64,000 nucleotides of DNA from Caulobacter sp. X (lineage in GTDB: Bacteria; Pseudomonadota; Alphaproteobacteria; Caulobacterales; Caulobacteraceae). The position numbers and the translations under genes are program-made. Location: the NCBI RefSeq assembly GCF_002742635.1, contig NZ_PEGF01000001.1, positions 2,294,001 to 2,358,000 of the forward strand, given 5' to 3'. The notes under the pieces are model-generated. The model was not told the origin of the DNA, did no database searches, and was given only the letters and a program-made list of their open reading frames with translations. Below, in pieces: positions 1 to 9,084 of this stretch. Positions within the stretch are counted from its first letter, which is position 1. Every line of letters begins with the position of its first letter.

Positions 1-947
1 GGCTGGAGGCCGGGCGGATGTCGGTGGAGAGGGCGCCGTTCAATCTGCGCCAGACGATCGCCGACACGGTCAGGCTCTGGCGCCCCGAAGCGATGCGCAA
101 AGGCCTGCGCCTGCGGGTCAAGGGCGCTTCGACCCTGCCCCGTTGGGTCATGGGCGACGCGATGCGGCTTCAACAGGTGCTCAACAACCTGTTGTCCAAC
201 GCGCTGAAATTCACGACGCGCGGCGAGATTACGGTCGTTCTGCGCTCCGACACCGAGGGCTCCACGGTCCGGCTGTCGATCGATGTCGCCGACACCGGCC
301 CCGGGATCCCGGAAGTCGCGCTTTCGCGTCTTTTCACGCCTTTCGACCAGCTGAACGACGCGGTCGCCCGGCACCACGGCGGATCGGGCCTTGGACTCGT
401 GATCAGCCGGGAGTTGGCGCGTCTGATGGGGGGCGATCTGTCGGCCAGCAGCAGCCCATCCGGCCAAGGCGCGCGCTTCACCTTCAGCGCCAAGCTGGAG
501 ATCGCCGAAGCGCCGGCGGACGCCCCCGAGACGCCGCCCATTGCCGATCTTCGGGTGCTGGTCGTCGACGACCACCTGGTCAATCGCAGGGCGCTGGAAC
601 TGGTGCTGCAGCCGTTCGGCGTCAGGGCCACCCTCGCGGAGTCCGCGGACCAGGCCCTGGAGCTTCTGCAAACCGAAGCCTTCGACGTGGTGCTGATGGA
701 CGTCTACATGCCCGGCATGGATGGCCGCGCCGCGACCCAGATCCTCCGCGCTGGCGGCGGGCCTAACCGAGACATTCCCGTGATCGCCGTCACCGCCTCC
801 GCCGCGCCGCAGGACTGGGACTCCTTCGCCGCCGCGGGCATGAACGACCACGTCTCCAAGCCGATCGACCCTTTCGAGCTCTATGCGGCCCTGGCGCGGG
901 CGTCATCCGCCGGCAAGCCCGACGCCCAGGCGCGGACCACCGCCTAG
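1..947 (+). CDS. Hybrid sensor histidine kinase/response regulator, C-terminal part
   Basis: Cut by the left edge: the frame is open to the first base and the sensory and His-phosphorylation parts lie outside. Counting from the Met at 18, the HATPase domain shows the N box NLLSNALKFT (57-66), G1 box DTGPGIP (92-98) and G2 box GGSGLGLVIS (121-130). A receiver domain follows, with the acidic pair in VVDD (182-185), the phospho-accepting Asp228 in VLMDVYMPG and the conserved Lys281 in SKP. The peptide LEAGRM just before Met18 is typical of the dimerisation-domain exit, so that Met is not the start. This is a phosphorelay kinase with an attached receiver; the stimulus cannot be inferred. Its TAG stop shares a CTAG with the convergent vsr gene. 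Confidence 0.93.
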   Translation, partial: LEAGRMSVERAPFNLRQTIADTVRLWRPEAMRKGLRLRVKGASTLPRWVMGDAMRLQQVLNNLLSNALKFTTRGEITVVLRSDTEGSTVRLSIDVADTGPGIPEVALSRLFTPFDQLNDAVARHHGGSGLGLVISRELARLMGGDLSASSSPSGQGARFTFSAKLEIAEAPADAPETPPIADLRVLVVDDHLVNRRALELVLQPFGVRATLAESADQALELLQTEAFDVVLMDVYMPGMDGRAATQILRAGGGPNRDIPVIAVTASAAPQDWDSFAAAGMNDHVSKPIDPFELYAALARASSAGKPDAQARTTA

Positions 948-1381
948 CGCACGGCGCTGTCGTCCGAGGCCGGTCGTTGCAGCCGCCGCGCTAACCTCGC
1001 CGTCAGGACCGGCTCATCCTTGAGCTTGCATTCCCAGATCGTCTCCACCGTCCAGCCGCCGGCGCGCAGCGCTTGCTGAGCCGCTTCGTCACGCGCCTTG
1101 TTGCGCGCGACCTTGGCCAGCCAATAGTCGCGGTTGGCCTTTGGCACCCTGGCGCCTCGAGCGCAGTCGTGGCCGTGCCAGAAGCAGCCGTGAACGAAGA
1201 TGGCCAGCTTCCTTCCCGGCATGACGATGTCGGGATTACCGGGCAGGTCCTTACGATGCAGCCGGTAGCGCGCGCCCAGCCGGGTCAGGATGCGGCGCAC
1301 CGCCTTTTCCGGCGAGGTGTCCTTGCTCTTGACCCGCGCCATGACGGCGGAGCGCTTTTCCTTGTCGTAGACGTCGGTCAA
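944..1381 (-). CDS. vsr: Very short patch repair endonuclease Vsr
   Basis: 145 residues, full length for the family. Vsr nicks DNA 5' of the T in T:G mismatches that arise when 5-methylcytosine deaminates. With a TTG start at 1381 the numbering falls almost on the E. coli enzyme: Asp51 in PGNPDIVMP, His64 and His69 in FVHGCFWHGH, and zinc ligands Cys66, His71, Cys73 and Cys118. The N-terminus MTDVYDKEKRS also matches the usual Vsr start, so TTG is preferred over the internal ATG at 1342. A cytosine-5 methyltransferase, the expected partner, lies one gene away on the same strand. The stop codon overlaps the convergent kinase stop by four bases. Confidence 0.93.
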   Translation of the reverse strand: MTDVYDKEKRSAVMARVKSKDTSPEKAVRRILTRLGARYRLHRKDLPGNPDIVMPGRKLAIFVHGCFWHGHDCARGARVPKANRDYWLAKVARNKARDEAAQQALRAGGWTVETIWECKLKDEPVLTARLARRLQRPASDDSAVR

Positions 1382-1407
1382 GCGCCCGCCCGGCTCCTCG
1401 TAGGTTA

Positions 1408-1455
1408 GAGCATTTTCCGATCCGATAACCGCTTCACACTTATCGGAAAATGCTC
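1408..1455. repeat. Extragenic palindrome between vsr and cysK
   Basis: A perfect 14-bp inverted repeat, GAGCATTTTCCGAT (1408-1421) and ATCGGAAAATGCTC (1442-1455), is separated by 20 bp. A second, offset pairing exists between CCGATAA (1422-1428) and TTATCGG (1440-1446). It lies directly against the cysK stop codon and has no T-run on either side. AT-rich-cored palindromes starting GAGCATTTTCCGA are, as I recall, common dispersed elements in alphaproteobacterial genomes. It could also act as a 3'-end processing hairpin for cysK mRNA. Confidence 0.7.
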
Positions 1456-2442
1456 CTAGAGCCCGTCGAACAGGGCCGTCGACAGATAGCGTTCGGCGAA
1501 GCTGGGGATGATCGTGACGATCGTCTTGCCCTTATATTCGTCGCGCAGGGCCAGATCGAAGGCGGCGACCAAGGCGGCGCCGGAGCTGATGCCGACCGGC
1601 AGGCCCTCGACGGCCGCCGCGCGGCGGGCCATGGCGAAGGCGTCGTCGTTGCTGACCTGGACGATGTCGTCGATCACGCCGCGATCCAGCACGCCCGGCA
1701 CGAAGCCGGCGCCGATACCCTGGATCTTGTGCGGTCCCGGCGCGCCGCCCGACAGGACGGGCGAAGCCTCGGGCTCGACCGCGACCATCTTCAGCGACGG
1801 CTTGCGGGCCTTCAGCACCTGGCCGACGCCCGTGATCGTGCCGCCGGTGCCGACGCCCGAGACCACCGCGTCCACGGCGCCGGCGGTGTCGTTCCAGATT
1901 TCCTCGGCCGTCGAGACCCGGTGGACCAGCGGATTGGCGCTGTTCTCGAACTGCTGGGGCATGACCGCGCCGGGCGTGGCCTCGATCAGCTCCTGGGCCC
2001 GCGCGACCGCGCCGCGCATGCCCTTCTCGGCGGGAGTCAGCTCCAGCTTGGCGCCCAGCAGCAGCAGCATCTTGCGGCGCTCGATCGACATGCTCTCAGG
2101 CATGACCAGGGTGAGCTTGTAGCCCTTGGCGGCGGCCACGAAGGCCAGGGCGATGCCGGTGTTGCCGCTGGTGGGTTCGACGATCGTCGCGCCGGGCTTC
2201 AGGATGCCCTGGGCCTCCAGCGACTCGATCATCGAGACGCCGATGCGGTCCTTGACCGAGGAGATCGGATTGAAGAATTCCAGCTTGGCCAGAACCTCGG
2301 CCTTGGGCTTCAGCTCGGCCGACAGCCGGGGCAGGCGCACCAGCGGCGTGTCGCCGATCGTATCGATGATCGAGTCGTAGATCTTGCCGCGACCGGCGCG
2401 CTTGAAGCGGGCGGCGTCATAGAGGGAGGAAGCGTCGTCCAT
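1456..2442 (-). CDS. cysK: Cysteine synthase A (O-acetylserine sulfhydrylase)
   Basis: 328 residues, a fold-type II PLP enzyme making L-cysteine from O-acetylserine and sulfide in the cytoplasm. The PLP lysine is Lys64 in [11 protein letters not shown], the substrate loop is TSGNTGIA (91-98), and the phosphate-binding loop GTGGT follows in the middle of the chain. Length and motifs are typical of CysK rather than of the longer cystathionine beta-synthase. A GAGG ribosome site lies about seven bases upstream of the ATG. It is transcribed after the cytosine methyltransferase gene (72-bp gap) and before vsr, separating two genes that usually sit together. Confidence 0.95.
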   Translation of the reverse strand: MDDASSLYDAARFKRAGRGKIYDSIIDTIGDTPLVRLPRLSAELKPKAEVLAKLEFFNPISSVKDRIGVSMIESLEAQGILKPGATIVEPTSGNTGIALAFVAAAKGYKLTLVMPESMSIERRKMLLLLGAKLELTPAEKGMRGAVARAQELIEATPGAVMPQQFENSANPLVHRVSTAEEIWNDTAGAVDAVVSGVGTGGTITGVGQVLKARKPSLKMVAVEPEASPVLSGGAPGPHKIQGIGAGFVPGVLDRGVIDDIVQVSNDDAFAMARRAAAVEGLPVGISSGAALVAAFDLALRDEYKGKTIVTIIPSFAERYLSTALFDGL

Positions 2443-2514
2443 CGGAACACCTCGGAGCCGTGGGGTTGCGGGAAGCGGCGCACCCTAGCCCCCTATCCCC
2501 CCGCTGTCAGGAGG

Positions 2515-3636
2515 TCATTCGGCGGCAAGGCTTGCAGTTTTGCTATAGACGAGCGGCTCTAGAAGCGTTTCGGCAAGCCATCGCACCGCCGGCGCCGCCA
2601 CCCCGTCGCCAACCACCTGCAGGCCCGAGGTCTGCGAGGTCGGAAGCTGATAGCTGTCGGGCAAGCCCATCAGGCGCGCGCCTTCACGGGGCGTGAGCAG
2701 ACGCGAGCGGACGTGACCGTCGTCGATCACCAGCAGGGTCTGTCGGGACGAGCCGCCGCGCGGCGTACGCAGGCAGCCGGCGAGGCCGTCGAACCGCACC
2801 TCCGCGCGCTGCTGACCGCCGCGCATCCGGCGGAAGACGGCGCCCACGGAGCGCCCGCCGGCGTTCATCCGCGCCTCGACCGCCTGACGATGCGCCGGCG
2901 CCATAAGGTCCAGCAAGGCTTCGGTCTTTTCCGGAGGATGCCAAGTCACCGCCGCGTCGGGCTCGAGCATGGCCGCGAGGTCGGTGTTGCGCGCCGGCGG
3001 CTTGGGAACGCCCCACCAAATCCACCGCGCCTGAAGATCCTCGGGCAACCGAGCAGCCGCTTCACGGATGGCGCGGCTATGGAAGGCGCTGCTCCCCTCC
3101 AAGCCGGCCGTCGGCAGGCGAGTGGCGACCACGAAGACGCGCGGACGGGACTGCGGGACAAAGGCGGCGGCGTCGATCTCAAGGGCGCCGAAGCGATAGC
3201 CTTGCTCGCTCAAGGCGCCGCAGAGCGCGGTGAAGTCGTCGCCGTGGTGCGAGGTCAGCAGCCCGACGACGTTCTCGATGACGATCACAGGCGGCGCGCG
3301 CCCCTCGGCCGAAAGCGCCTTCATCAAGGTCCAGAAGCCGAAGAAGGCCGAGGACTTGCCGCCGGTCAGGCCCGCGCGAGCCCCGGCCAGGCTGAAGTCC
3401 TGGCAGGGGCTGGAGGCCCAGGCGAGGTCCGCCGTCGGCAGGGCCTCGGCGGTCAGGGCGAAGACATCGCCCTGGTGGAGGTGTTCGTCCGCGTCGCTGA
3501 AGTTGGCGCGATAGGTCGACGCCTTCACCGGATCGAAATCGTTGGCGAAGGCGCAGGTCCAGCCATCACCCAGGCCGATGCGGGCCATGCCGCCGCCGGC
3601 GAAGAATTCCAGAAAGCTTGGACGCGCGCGAGTCAT
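2515..3636 (-). CDS. DNA cytosine-5 methyltransferase (Dcm-like)
   Basis: 373 residues with the ordered motifs of C5 methyltransferases: motif I FLEFFAGGGMARIG (8-21) for S-adenosylmethionine, motif IV SSPCQDFS with catalytic Cys78, motif VI VIENVVGLL, motif VIII QSRPRVFVVA, motif IX near RTPRGGSSRQ, and a motif X-like GDGVAAPAVRWLAE at the C-terminus. The target-recognition region between VIII and IX does not reveal the sequence methylated. No restriction endonuclease is adjacent, so it looks solitary. The nearby vsr gene on the same strand suggests that its product creates the methyl-C deamination hotspots Vsr repairs. Confidence 0.93.
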   Translation of the reverse strand: MTRARPSFLEFFAGGGMARIGLGDGWTCAFANDFDPVKASTYRANFSDADEHLHQGDVFALTAEALPTADLAWASSPCQDFSLAGARAGLTGGKSSAFFGFWTLMKALSAEGRAPPVIVIENVVGLLTSHHGDDFTALCGALSEQGYRFGALEIDAAAFVPQSRPRVFVVATRLPTAGLEGSSAFHSRAIREAAARLPEDLQARWIWWGVPKPPARNTDLAAMLEPDAAVTWHPPEKTEALLDLMAPAHRQAVEARMNAGGRSVGAVFRRMRGGQQRAEVRFDGLAGCLRTPRGGSSRQTLLVIDDGHVRSRLLTPREGARLMGLPDSYQLPTSQTSGLQVVGDGVAAPAVRWLAETLLEPLVYSKTASLAAE

Positions 3637-3686
3637 CGGCCGGAGACTAGCCTGTTCGCGCCGCCGCGCCAGGGCCGCGCGCCCGC

Positions 3687-4967
3687 TCAGTCCCCCCTCG
3701 GCCCCAGATAGTCCGCGCCATAGACTGCCGCCCGCAGGTCGTGGTGCAGCGCGCCATCGAACGGAAAGGTCTGGACGAAGAAGACCGCCGTCAGCCGGTT
3801 CACGGGATCGACCCAGAACAGCGTGCTGTCGCGGCCGTCCCAGAAGAACTCACCCACCGCGCCGCGGTTCTCGGCCGGGGTCTGGGGCTGCTTCACCCGC
3901 ACGGCGAAGTCGAAGCCGAAGCCGACGGAGCCCTTGCTGGGCAGCCACGACCGGTTTGTCACGCGCGCATCCAGGTGATCGGTCGCCATCAGGCGCACGG
4001 TCGAGGGATTGAGAATCTTCACCCCCTCCAGCGATCCGCCGCCCAGGAGCATCCGCGAGAAGCGGGCATAGTCGTCAATCGAGGCGACAAGCCCCGCCCC
4101 GCCCATGGTCATGCGACGCGCGGGATCGAAATTCATGCGCCGCGTCTCGGCGGGATCTTCCTTGGTCAGCTGGCCGTCAGGGCCTTTGTTGTAGACGGCG
4201 GCCAGCCGTGGAAAGGCCGCTTCAGGCTGGGTCCAGGCGGTCTCCTTCATGCCCAGCGGATCAAGGATATGCGCCTTCACATAGGCCTCGAAAGGCTGGC
4301 CGGACAGCCTTTCGACCAACAGCGCCTGGACATCGACGGCGGCGCTATAGCTCCAACGCTCCCCGGGATCGAACAGCAGAGGCGCCTTGGCGAGCCGGCG
4401 ACCGAACTCGGAAAGGTCATTGGTCAGGTTCAGCGGGTCGAGGGCCGTGAAGGCCGCGTCGGCGGGCGTCGCCGTTCCGCCGTACGAGAACCCCGCCGTG
4501 TGGCGCAGGATGTCGCGGATGACGATCGGTCGGCTGGCCGGACGCGTCTGGCCTTGCGTGTCCATCACCTTCATGTCGGCGAACTCAGGCAGGTAGCGCG
4601 ACAGCGGATCGTCCAGGCCGAACTTGCCCTGCTCCCACAGCTGCATCAGGGCGACGCCCGTGACCGGCTTGGTCATCGAATAGATCTGCACCAGGGTGTC
4701 GCGGCGCATCGGCTTGCCAGCCTCGCGGTCGGCCATGCCGGCGGCGCCGAAGTAGCGCTCGCGGCCGTCTTGCCAGACCAGGGCCGAGACGCCGACCGCC
4801 CGGCCGCTGTCGACCATGGCCTTCAGCGCCGCGTCGATCCGCGCACTGTCGATCTTCACGTCGGCGGACTGAGGGGCCGGCGCGGAGATCTGCCGCGCAA
4901 GCGCGGGGACCGCCGGGGCGGCCAGCAGCATCGCCGCCAAAGCGACGTGGATCATCTTCCTGAACAC
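3687..4967 (-). CDS. Secreted serine hydrolase, beta-lactamase (class C-like) family
   Basis: The frame is open further upstream, but a GTG at 4967 preceded six bases away by GGGAGG is the best start; it gives 426 residues beginning with a signal peptide (FRKM, then a hydrophobic run ending PALA). Upstream starts would run into rmlA. The SxxK motif is SMTK (Ser97, Lys100). The second motif is YSA within WSYSAAVDV, close to the class C YxN. HTAGFSYG and a GFGFDF stretch match esterases and DD-peptidases of this superfamily. The substrate is unknown: an esterase or carboxypeptidase is as likely as a true beta-lactamase. It lies 74 bp downstream of rmlA. Confidence 0.85.
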   Translation of the reverse strand: MFRKMIHVALAAMLLAAPAVPALARQISAPAPQSADVKIDSARIDAALKAMVDSGRAVGVSALVWQDGRERYFGAAGMADREAGKPMRRDTLVQIYSMTKPVTGVALMQLWEQGKFGLDDPLSRYLPEFADMKVMDTQGQTRPASRPIVIRDILRHTAGFSYGGTATPADAAFTALDPLNLTNDLSEFGRRLAKAPLLFDPGERWSYSAAVDVQALLVERLSGQPFEAYVKAHILDPLGMKETAWTQPEAAFPRLAAVYNKGPDGQLTKEDPAETRRMNFDPARRMTMGGAGLVASIDDYARFSRMLLGGGSLEGVKILNPSTVRLMATDHLDARVTNRSWLPSKGSVGFGFDFAVRVKQPQTPAENRGAVGEFFWDGRDSTLFWVDPVNRLTAVFFVQTFPFDGALHHDLRAAVYGADYLGPRGD

Positions 4968-5041
4968 TAAGGACCTCCCGGCGAACTTTCGCGGACTGTC
5001 GCCGACGCCGAGGTCGTTTTCCAGCCGGTCGAGGTCGTAGA

Positions 5042-5914
5042 TCAGCCCTGCGAGGCGATCATCTTCAGATAGGCCCCGTAGGGCGAGTTCTTCAGGTCGT
5101 GGGCCAAACCCAGCAACTGCTCGCTCGAGATCCATCCGTTCTGGTGGGCGACTTCCTCGACGCAGCCGATCTTCAGGCCCTGGCGGTGCTCCAACGTACG
5201 GACGAACTCAGAGGCCTCCAGCAGGCTGTCGTGGGTGCCGGTGTCCAGCCAGGCGAAGCCGCGTCCCATCCGCTCGACCGACAGGGCGCCGGCTTCCAGA
5301 TAAAGCCGGTTGATGTCCGTGATCTCGAGCTCGCCGCGCGCGGAGGGCTTCAGGTCGCGGGCGAAGTCGACGACGCGGTTGTCGTACATGTAGAGGCCGG
5401 TGACCGCCCAGTTCGAGCGGGGCTTCTGGGGCTTTTCCTCGATCGAGATGGCCTTGCCGTCCGCGTCGAACTCGACGACGCCATAGCGTTGCGGGTCGTT
5501 GACGAAATAGGCGAAGACGCTGGCCCCGGTCTTAGAGCGCTCCTTGGCGCCCTGCAGGATCCGGCCCAGGCCCGCGCCGTAGAACAGGTTGTCGCCCAGC
5601 ACGAGGACGCTGGGTTCATCGCCCACGAAGTCCGCGCCGATGCGATAGGCCTCGGCCAGCCCGTTCGGATTGGCCTGCACGGCATAGCTGATGTTGATCC
5701 CCCACCGCGCGCCATCGCCGAGGAGTCCCTCGAACAATGGCAAGTCTCGCGGCGTGGAAATGATCAGGACGTCGCGCACGCCGGCCATCATCAGGACCGA
5801 CAGCGGATAGTAGATCATCGGCTTGTCGAAGACCGGCAGCAGTTGCTTGCTGATCGCCATGGTCACCGGGTGGAGACGCGTGCCCGACCCGCCGGCGAGG
5901 ATGATACCCTTCAT
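5042..5914 (-). CDS. rmlA: Glucose-1-phosphate thymidylyltransferase
   Basis: 290 residues; joins dTTP and glucose-1-phosphate to form dTDP-glucose, the first step of dTDP-L-rhamnose synthesis. The nucleotide-binding signature [11 protein letters not shown] starts at residue 8, the metal-binding Asp is in [10 protein letters not shown], and IEEKPQKP plus the following NWAVTGLY line the sugar-phosphate site. Length and start are standard for RmlA. It is the third gene in the order rmlB-rmlD-rmlA, 116 bp after rmlD. That gap is larger than the others in the cluster and contains a small palindrome, so rmlA may have extra control. Confidence 0.96.
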   Translation of the reverse strand: MKGIILAGGSGTRLHPVTMAISKQLLPVFDKPMIYYPLSVLMMAGVRDVLIISTPRDLPLFEGLLGDGARWGINISYAVQANPNGLAEAYRIGADFVGDEPSVLVLGDNLFYGAGLGRILQGAKERSKTGASVFAYFVNDPQRYGVVEFDADGKAISIEEKPQKPRSNWAVTGLYMYDNRVVDFARDLKPSARGELEITDINRLYLEAGALSVERMGRGFAWLDTGTHDSLLEASEFVRTLEHRQGLKIGCVEEVAHQNGWISSEQLLGLAHDLKNSPYGAYLKMIASQG

Positions 5915-5958
5915 ACGTCTTCTTCTTCAGTCCTGACGCCCGAACCTAGAGCGGATTT

Positions 5959-5983
5959 GCGCGAAGCGTGAAGCCTTTCGCGC
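5959..5983. repeat. Small palindrome between rmlD and rmlA
   Basis: GCGCGAA (5959-5965) and TTCGCGC (5977-5983) form a perfect 7-bp inverted repeat with an 11-base loop in the 116-bp rmlD-rmlA gap. No T-run follows on either strand, so a classical terminator is not supported. It may be a dispersed repeat or an mRNA-processing hairpin. Confidence 0.4.
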
Positions 5984-6030
5984 GCGGGCTGGCGGTTCAA
6001 CGCGATGATCGTGGAGGATTTGAGGCGCGC

Positions 6031-6900
6031 TCAAAGCCGTCCCTTGGCGCGAAGGTAGCGGTCGAGGGCGTCGGTCCAGGGCGGCATCGGCCGGCCGATC
6101 GCGGCCGCCAGCTTGGCGTTGGATAACGCGCTGTAGGGCGGACGCCGCGCCGGCGTCGGAAAATTGCTGGTCGGGATTGGCGCGACCTCCGCCGCGATTC
6201 CCGCGCGCTCGATGATCCGCGCGGCGAACTCCCACCAGCTGGCGACGCCGGAATTGACGACGTGATAGTCGCCTGAAGGCGCTTCGGCCGCGATCATGTC
6301 AAGGATCGCCTCGCCGGCGTCCCACGAGCCGGTCGGCGACATGACCTGGTCGGCGACGACGGTCAGGCGGCCTCGCTCCTGGCCAAAGCGCAGCATGGTC
6401 TCGACGAAGTTGCCGCCCTTGCCGCTGGCGCCGGCGACGCCGAACAGCGAGGCCACGCGCGCGACGATGACGTCGTCATGCTCCAGCCGCGCCAGGTCCT
6501 CGCCCAGCGCCTTGGTCGCGCCGTAGACATTGACCGGCGCCCGGCCGACGGTCTCCGACAGGGGCTCGCGTTGCGCCTGGCCGCCATAGACATAGTCGGT
6601 CGAGACCTGGATCAGCCGCGCGCGCTTGGCGGCGCAGGCCCTGGCCAGGCGGCCGGCGAAATGAGCGTTGATCGCCACTGCGGGCGTGGGGTCCTTCTCG
6701 CAGTCATCGACCCGCGTCATCGCCACGCAGTTGATGGCGACGTCGAAGGACAGGCCATCAAAACTGGCGGCGGCGTCGGAAGCGTCGAGCTGGGCGCGCG
6801 TCACCAGGACGAGGTCGAGCCCCCGCTGGGCCGCGAGCGCTCTGATGTCCGAGCCCAGTTGCCCGTTGGCCCCGAAAAGAGCGATTCGCGGGCCGGCCAT
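6031..6900 (-). CDS. rmlD: dTDP-4-dehydrorhamnose reductase
   Basis: 289 residues from the ATG at 6900, whose A is the last base of the rmlB TGA, giving tight translational coupling; a longer in-frame start would overlap rmlB. It is a short-chain dehydrogenase fold catalysing the last step, NADPH reduction to dTDP-L-rhamnose. GANGQLGSD is the nucleotide-binding loop, STDYVYGG carries the active-site Ser/Thr region and YGATKALGE the catalytic YxxxK. The C-terminal region with RPPYSALSNAKL is typical of RmlD. Confidence 0.95.
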   Translation of the reverse strand: MAGPRIALFGANGQLGSDIRALAAQRGLDLVLVTRAQLDASDAAASFDGLSFDVAINCVAMTRVDDCEKDPTPAVAINAHFAGRLARACAAKRARLIQVSTDYVYGGQAQREPLSETVGRAPVNVYGATKALGEDLARLEHDDVIVARVASLFGVAGASGKGGNFVETMLRFGQERGRLTVVADQVMSPTGSWDAGEAILDMIAAEAPSGDYHVVNSGVASWWEFAARIIERAGIAAEVAPIPTSNFPTPARRPPYSALSNAKLAAAIGRPMPPWTDALDRYLRAKGRL

Positions 6901-7967
6901 CAGGCGGTCTTCAGGCCCAGGCGCTGGCCGGCGTAGCGCTCGCGCAGCGGCGTCCACCAGGCCTCGTTGTCGAGGTACCACTGGATTGTCTTGCGCAGGC
7001 CTGTTTCGAAGGTCTCCTGCGCCTTCCAGCCCAGCTCCGTCTCCAGCTTGGTGGCGTCGATGGCGTAGCGAGCGTCGTGACCCGGGCGATCGGCGACGAA
7101 GGTGATGAGTTCGCGGCGGGTTCGACCTGGCAGCGGACGCAGCTCGTCCAGCACATCGCAGATCGCCTCGACGACCTGCAGGTTGGTGCGCTCGTTGCGG
7201 CCGCCGACATTGTAGCTTTCGCCGGGGACGCCCTTGGTCGCGATCAGGTGTAGGGCGCGGGCGTGGTCCTCGACGTGCAGCCAGTCACGGACGTTGTCGC
7301 CCTTGCCGTAGACCGGCAGCGGCTTGCCCTCGAGAGCGTTCAGCGTGACCAGCGGGATCAGCTTCTCGGGGAAGTGATAGGGCCCGTAGTTGTTGGAGCA
7401 GTTCGAGACCACGACCGGCAGGCCGTAGGTGTGGTGCCAGGCGCGGGCCAGGTGATCCGAAGAGGCCTTCGACGCTGAATAGGGCGAGCGCGGGTCATAG
7501 GGCGTGGTCTCGCTGAACAGGCCGTCCGCGCCCAGGCTGCCGAACACCTCGTCGGTCGAGATGTGGTGGAAGCGGAAGCGATCCTTGTCCTCGCCGGTCA
7601 GGCCCTGCCAGTGCTCCAGCGCGGCCTGCAGCATGACGTACGTGCCGACGATGTTGGTCTGGATGAACTCGCCGGGCCCGGTGATCGAGCGGTCGACATG
7701 GCTCTCGGCGGCCAGGTGCATGATCACGTTGGGCCGGAAAGCCTTAATCGTCGCCGAGACCGCCGCGGCGTCGGCGACATCGCCCTGAACGAACTGATAG
7801 TCGGCCTTGCCCCCCAGCATCGCCAGGCTGGCCGGCGACGCGGCGTAGGTCAGCTTGTCGTAGTTGAGGATCGCGACATCGTTCTGGCCGGCCAGATGGC
7901 GGCATACGGCCGAGCCGATGAAGCCCGACCCGCCGGTCACCATCACGCGGAGATTCTGTTGCGACAT
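6900..7967 (-). CDS. rmlB: dTDP-glucose 4,6-dehydratase
   Basis: 355 residues from the ATG at 7967, preferred over an in-frame TTG nine bases upstream because GAGGG lies at a usable distance only for the ATG. It converts dTDP-glucose to dTDP-4-keto-6-deoxyglucose with bound NAD. The GGSGFIG Rossmann loop, the STDEVFG motif and the [10 protein letters not shown] catalytic YxxxK are all present. It is the first gene of the rmlBDA run; the third enzyme of the pathway, RmlC, is encoded separately at 11319-11882 on the other strand. Confidence 0.96.
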   Translation of the reverse strand: MSQQNLRVMVTGGSGFIGSAVCRHLAGQNDVAILNYDKLTYAASPASLAMLGGKADYQFVQGDVADAAAVSATIKAFRPNVIMHLAAESHVDRSITGPGEFIQTNIVGTYVMLQAALEHWQGLTGEDKDRFRFHHISTDEVFGSLGADGLFSETTPYDPRSPYSASKASSDHLARAWHHTYGLPVVVSNCSNNYGPYHFPEKLIPLVTLNALEGKPLPVYGKGDNVRDWLHVEDHARALHLIATKGVPGESYNVGGRNERTNLQVVEAICDVLDELRPLPGRTRRELITFVADRPGHDARYAIDATKLETELGWKAQETFETGLRKTIQWYLDNEAWWTPLRERYAGQRLGLKTA

Positions 7968-8052
7968 GCGCTGCAAAGCCCTCGGCCATCCAAGAGCCAG
8001 CCCGTACTCCAGTTTTTAGTGTACTTGCAACCGTCGAGGCCGAAGCGGGCGG

Positions 8053-8895
8053 TCAGTCGGTGAACACCACCGTCTTGCGGCCGTTCAGCAGCACCCGGTC
8101 TTCCAGGCGATAGCGGAGGGCCCGCGCCAGCACCCGGCGCTCGATATCGCGGCCCTTGCGGACCAGGTCTTCCGGCGTGTCGCGATGGCTGATCCGCTCG
8201 ACGTCCTGCTCGATGATCGGCCCCTCGTCGAGGTCGCCGGTGACGTAGTGGGCGCTGGCCCCGATCAGTTTCACGCCCCGCGCATGGGCCTGATGGTAGG
8301 GCTTTGCGCCCTTGAAGCCGGGCAGGAACGAGTGGTGGATGTTGATGCAGCGGCCCTGCAGCTTGGCCGACAGCCCGTCCGACAGCACCTGCATGTAGCG
8401 GGCCAGCACGACGATGTCGGTCTTGGTCTCCTGGATCAGCTTCCAGAGCTCGGCCTCCTGCTCGAACTTGGTCTCCTTGGTCACCGGCAGGTGATGGAAA
8501 GGCAGATCCGACAGGTCGATGTGGCCATAGGTCTCCGCCGGGTGGTTCGAGACCACGCCGGTAATGTCCATCGGCAGCTCGCCGATGCGCCAGCGATAGA
8601 CGAGGTCGGCCAGGCAATGGTCGAACTTGCTGGCCAGCAGCAGCACGCGATAGCGGTCGGTGCGGTTCCGAAGCGTCCACTTCATCTTCAGCGGCTCGGC
8701 CAGAGCGCCGAACTCCTGGCGCAGCGCGGCGCGGTCGGCGCCATCGGCGTCGAAGACCACGCGCATGAAGAACTGACCGGTCTCCTGGTCGTCGAACTGC
8801 TGGGCGTCCAGGATGTTGCAGCCGCGCTCGAAGAGGAAGGCGGAAACCTTGGCGACGATGCCGCGCTGGTCGGGGCAGGAGAGGGTCAGGATCAT
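8053..8895 (-). CDS. purU: Formyltetrahydrofolate deformylase
   Basis: 280 residues; hydrolyses 10-formyl-THF to formate and THF, balancing one-carbon pools. An N-terminal ACT-like domain ([21 protein letters not shown]) is followed by a formyltransferase domain with [17 protein letters not shown] and the catalytic stretch [18 protein letters not shown]. The ACT domain and the GASAHYV context separate PurU from PurN. GGGAG lies just upstream of the ATG. It is not obviously in an operon with rmlB, whose start is 85 bp away on the same strand. Confidence 0.95.
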   Translation of the reverse strand: MILTLSCPDQRGIVAKVSAFLFERGCNILDAQQFDDQETGQFFMRVVFDADGADRAALRQEFGALAEPLKMKWTLRNRTDRYRVLLLASKFDHCLADLVYRWRIGELPMDITGVVSNHPAETYGHIDLSDLPFHHLPVTKETKFEQEAELWKLIQETKTDIVVLARYMQVLSDGLSAKLQGRCINIHHSFLPGFKGAKPYHQAHARGVKLIGASAHYVTGDLDEGPIIEQDVERISHRDTPEDLVRKGRDIERRVLARALRYRLEDRVLLNGRKTVVFTD

Positions 8896-9084
8896 GGTCC
8901 GCTCCCTCTAGAGAACCGCGCACGTCAAGAAAAGCCCGCAGTGGCGGCGAGGGGGCATGAAATCGCTCGTCAAACGGCCCTGGAGCGTCTCCGAGCGCAC
9001 GGCCATGCCCCGCCAAAGATCATTGGAAGGCGGAAGAACCGAGCCGGGTAGTCGTCGCGGGGGGAACGGGTCTAGGCTCATCCG

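Noticed and set aside
4956-5135. Longer N-terminus of the serine hydrolase (frame open to 5135)
   Set aside because: It would overlap rmlA by 94 bp and bury the signal peptide; GTG at 4967 has a strong GGGAGG.
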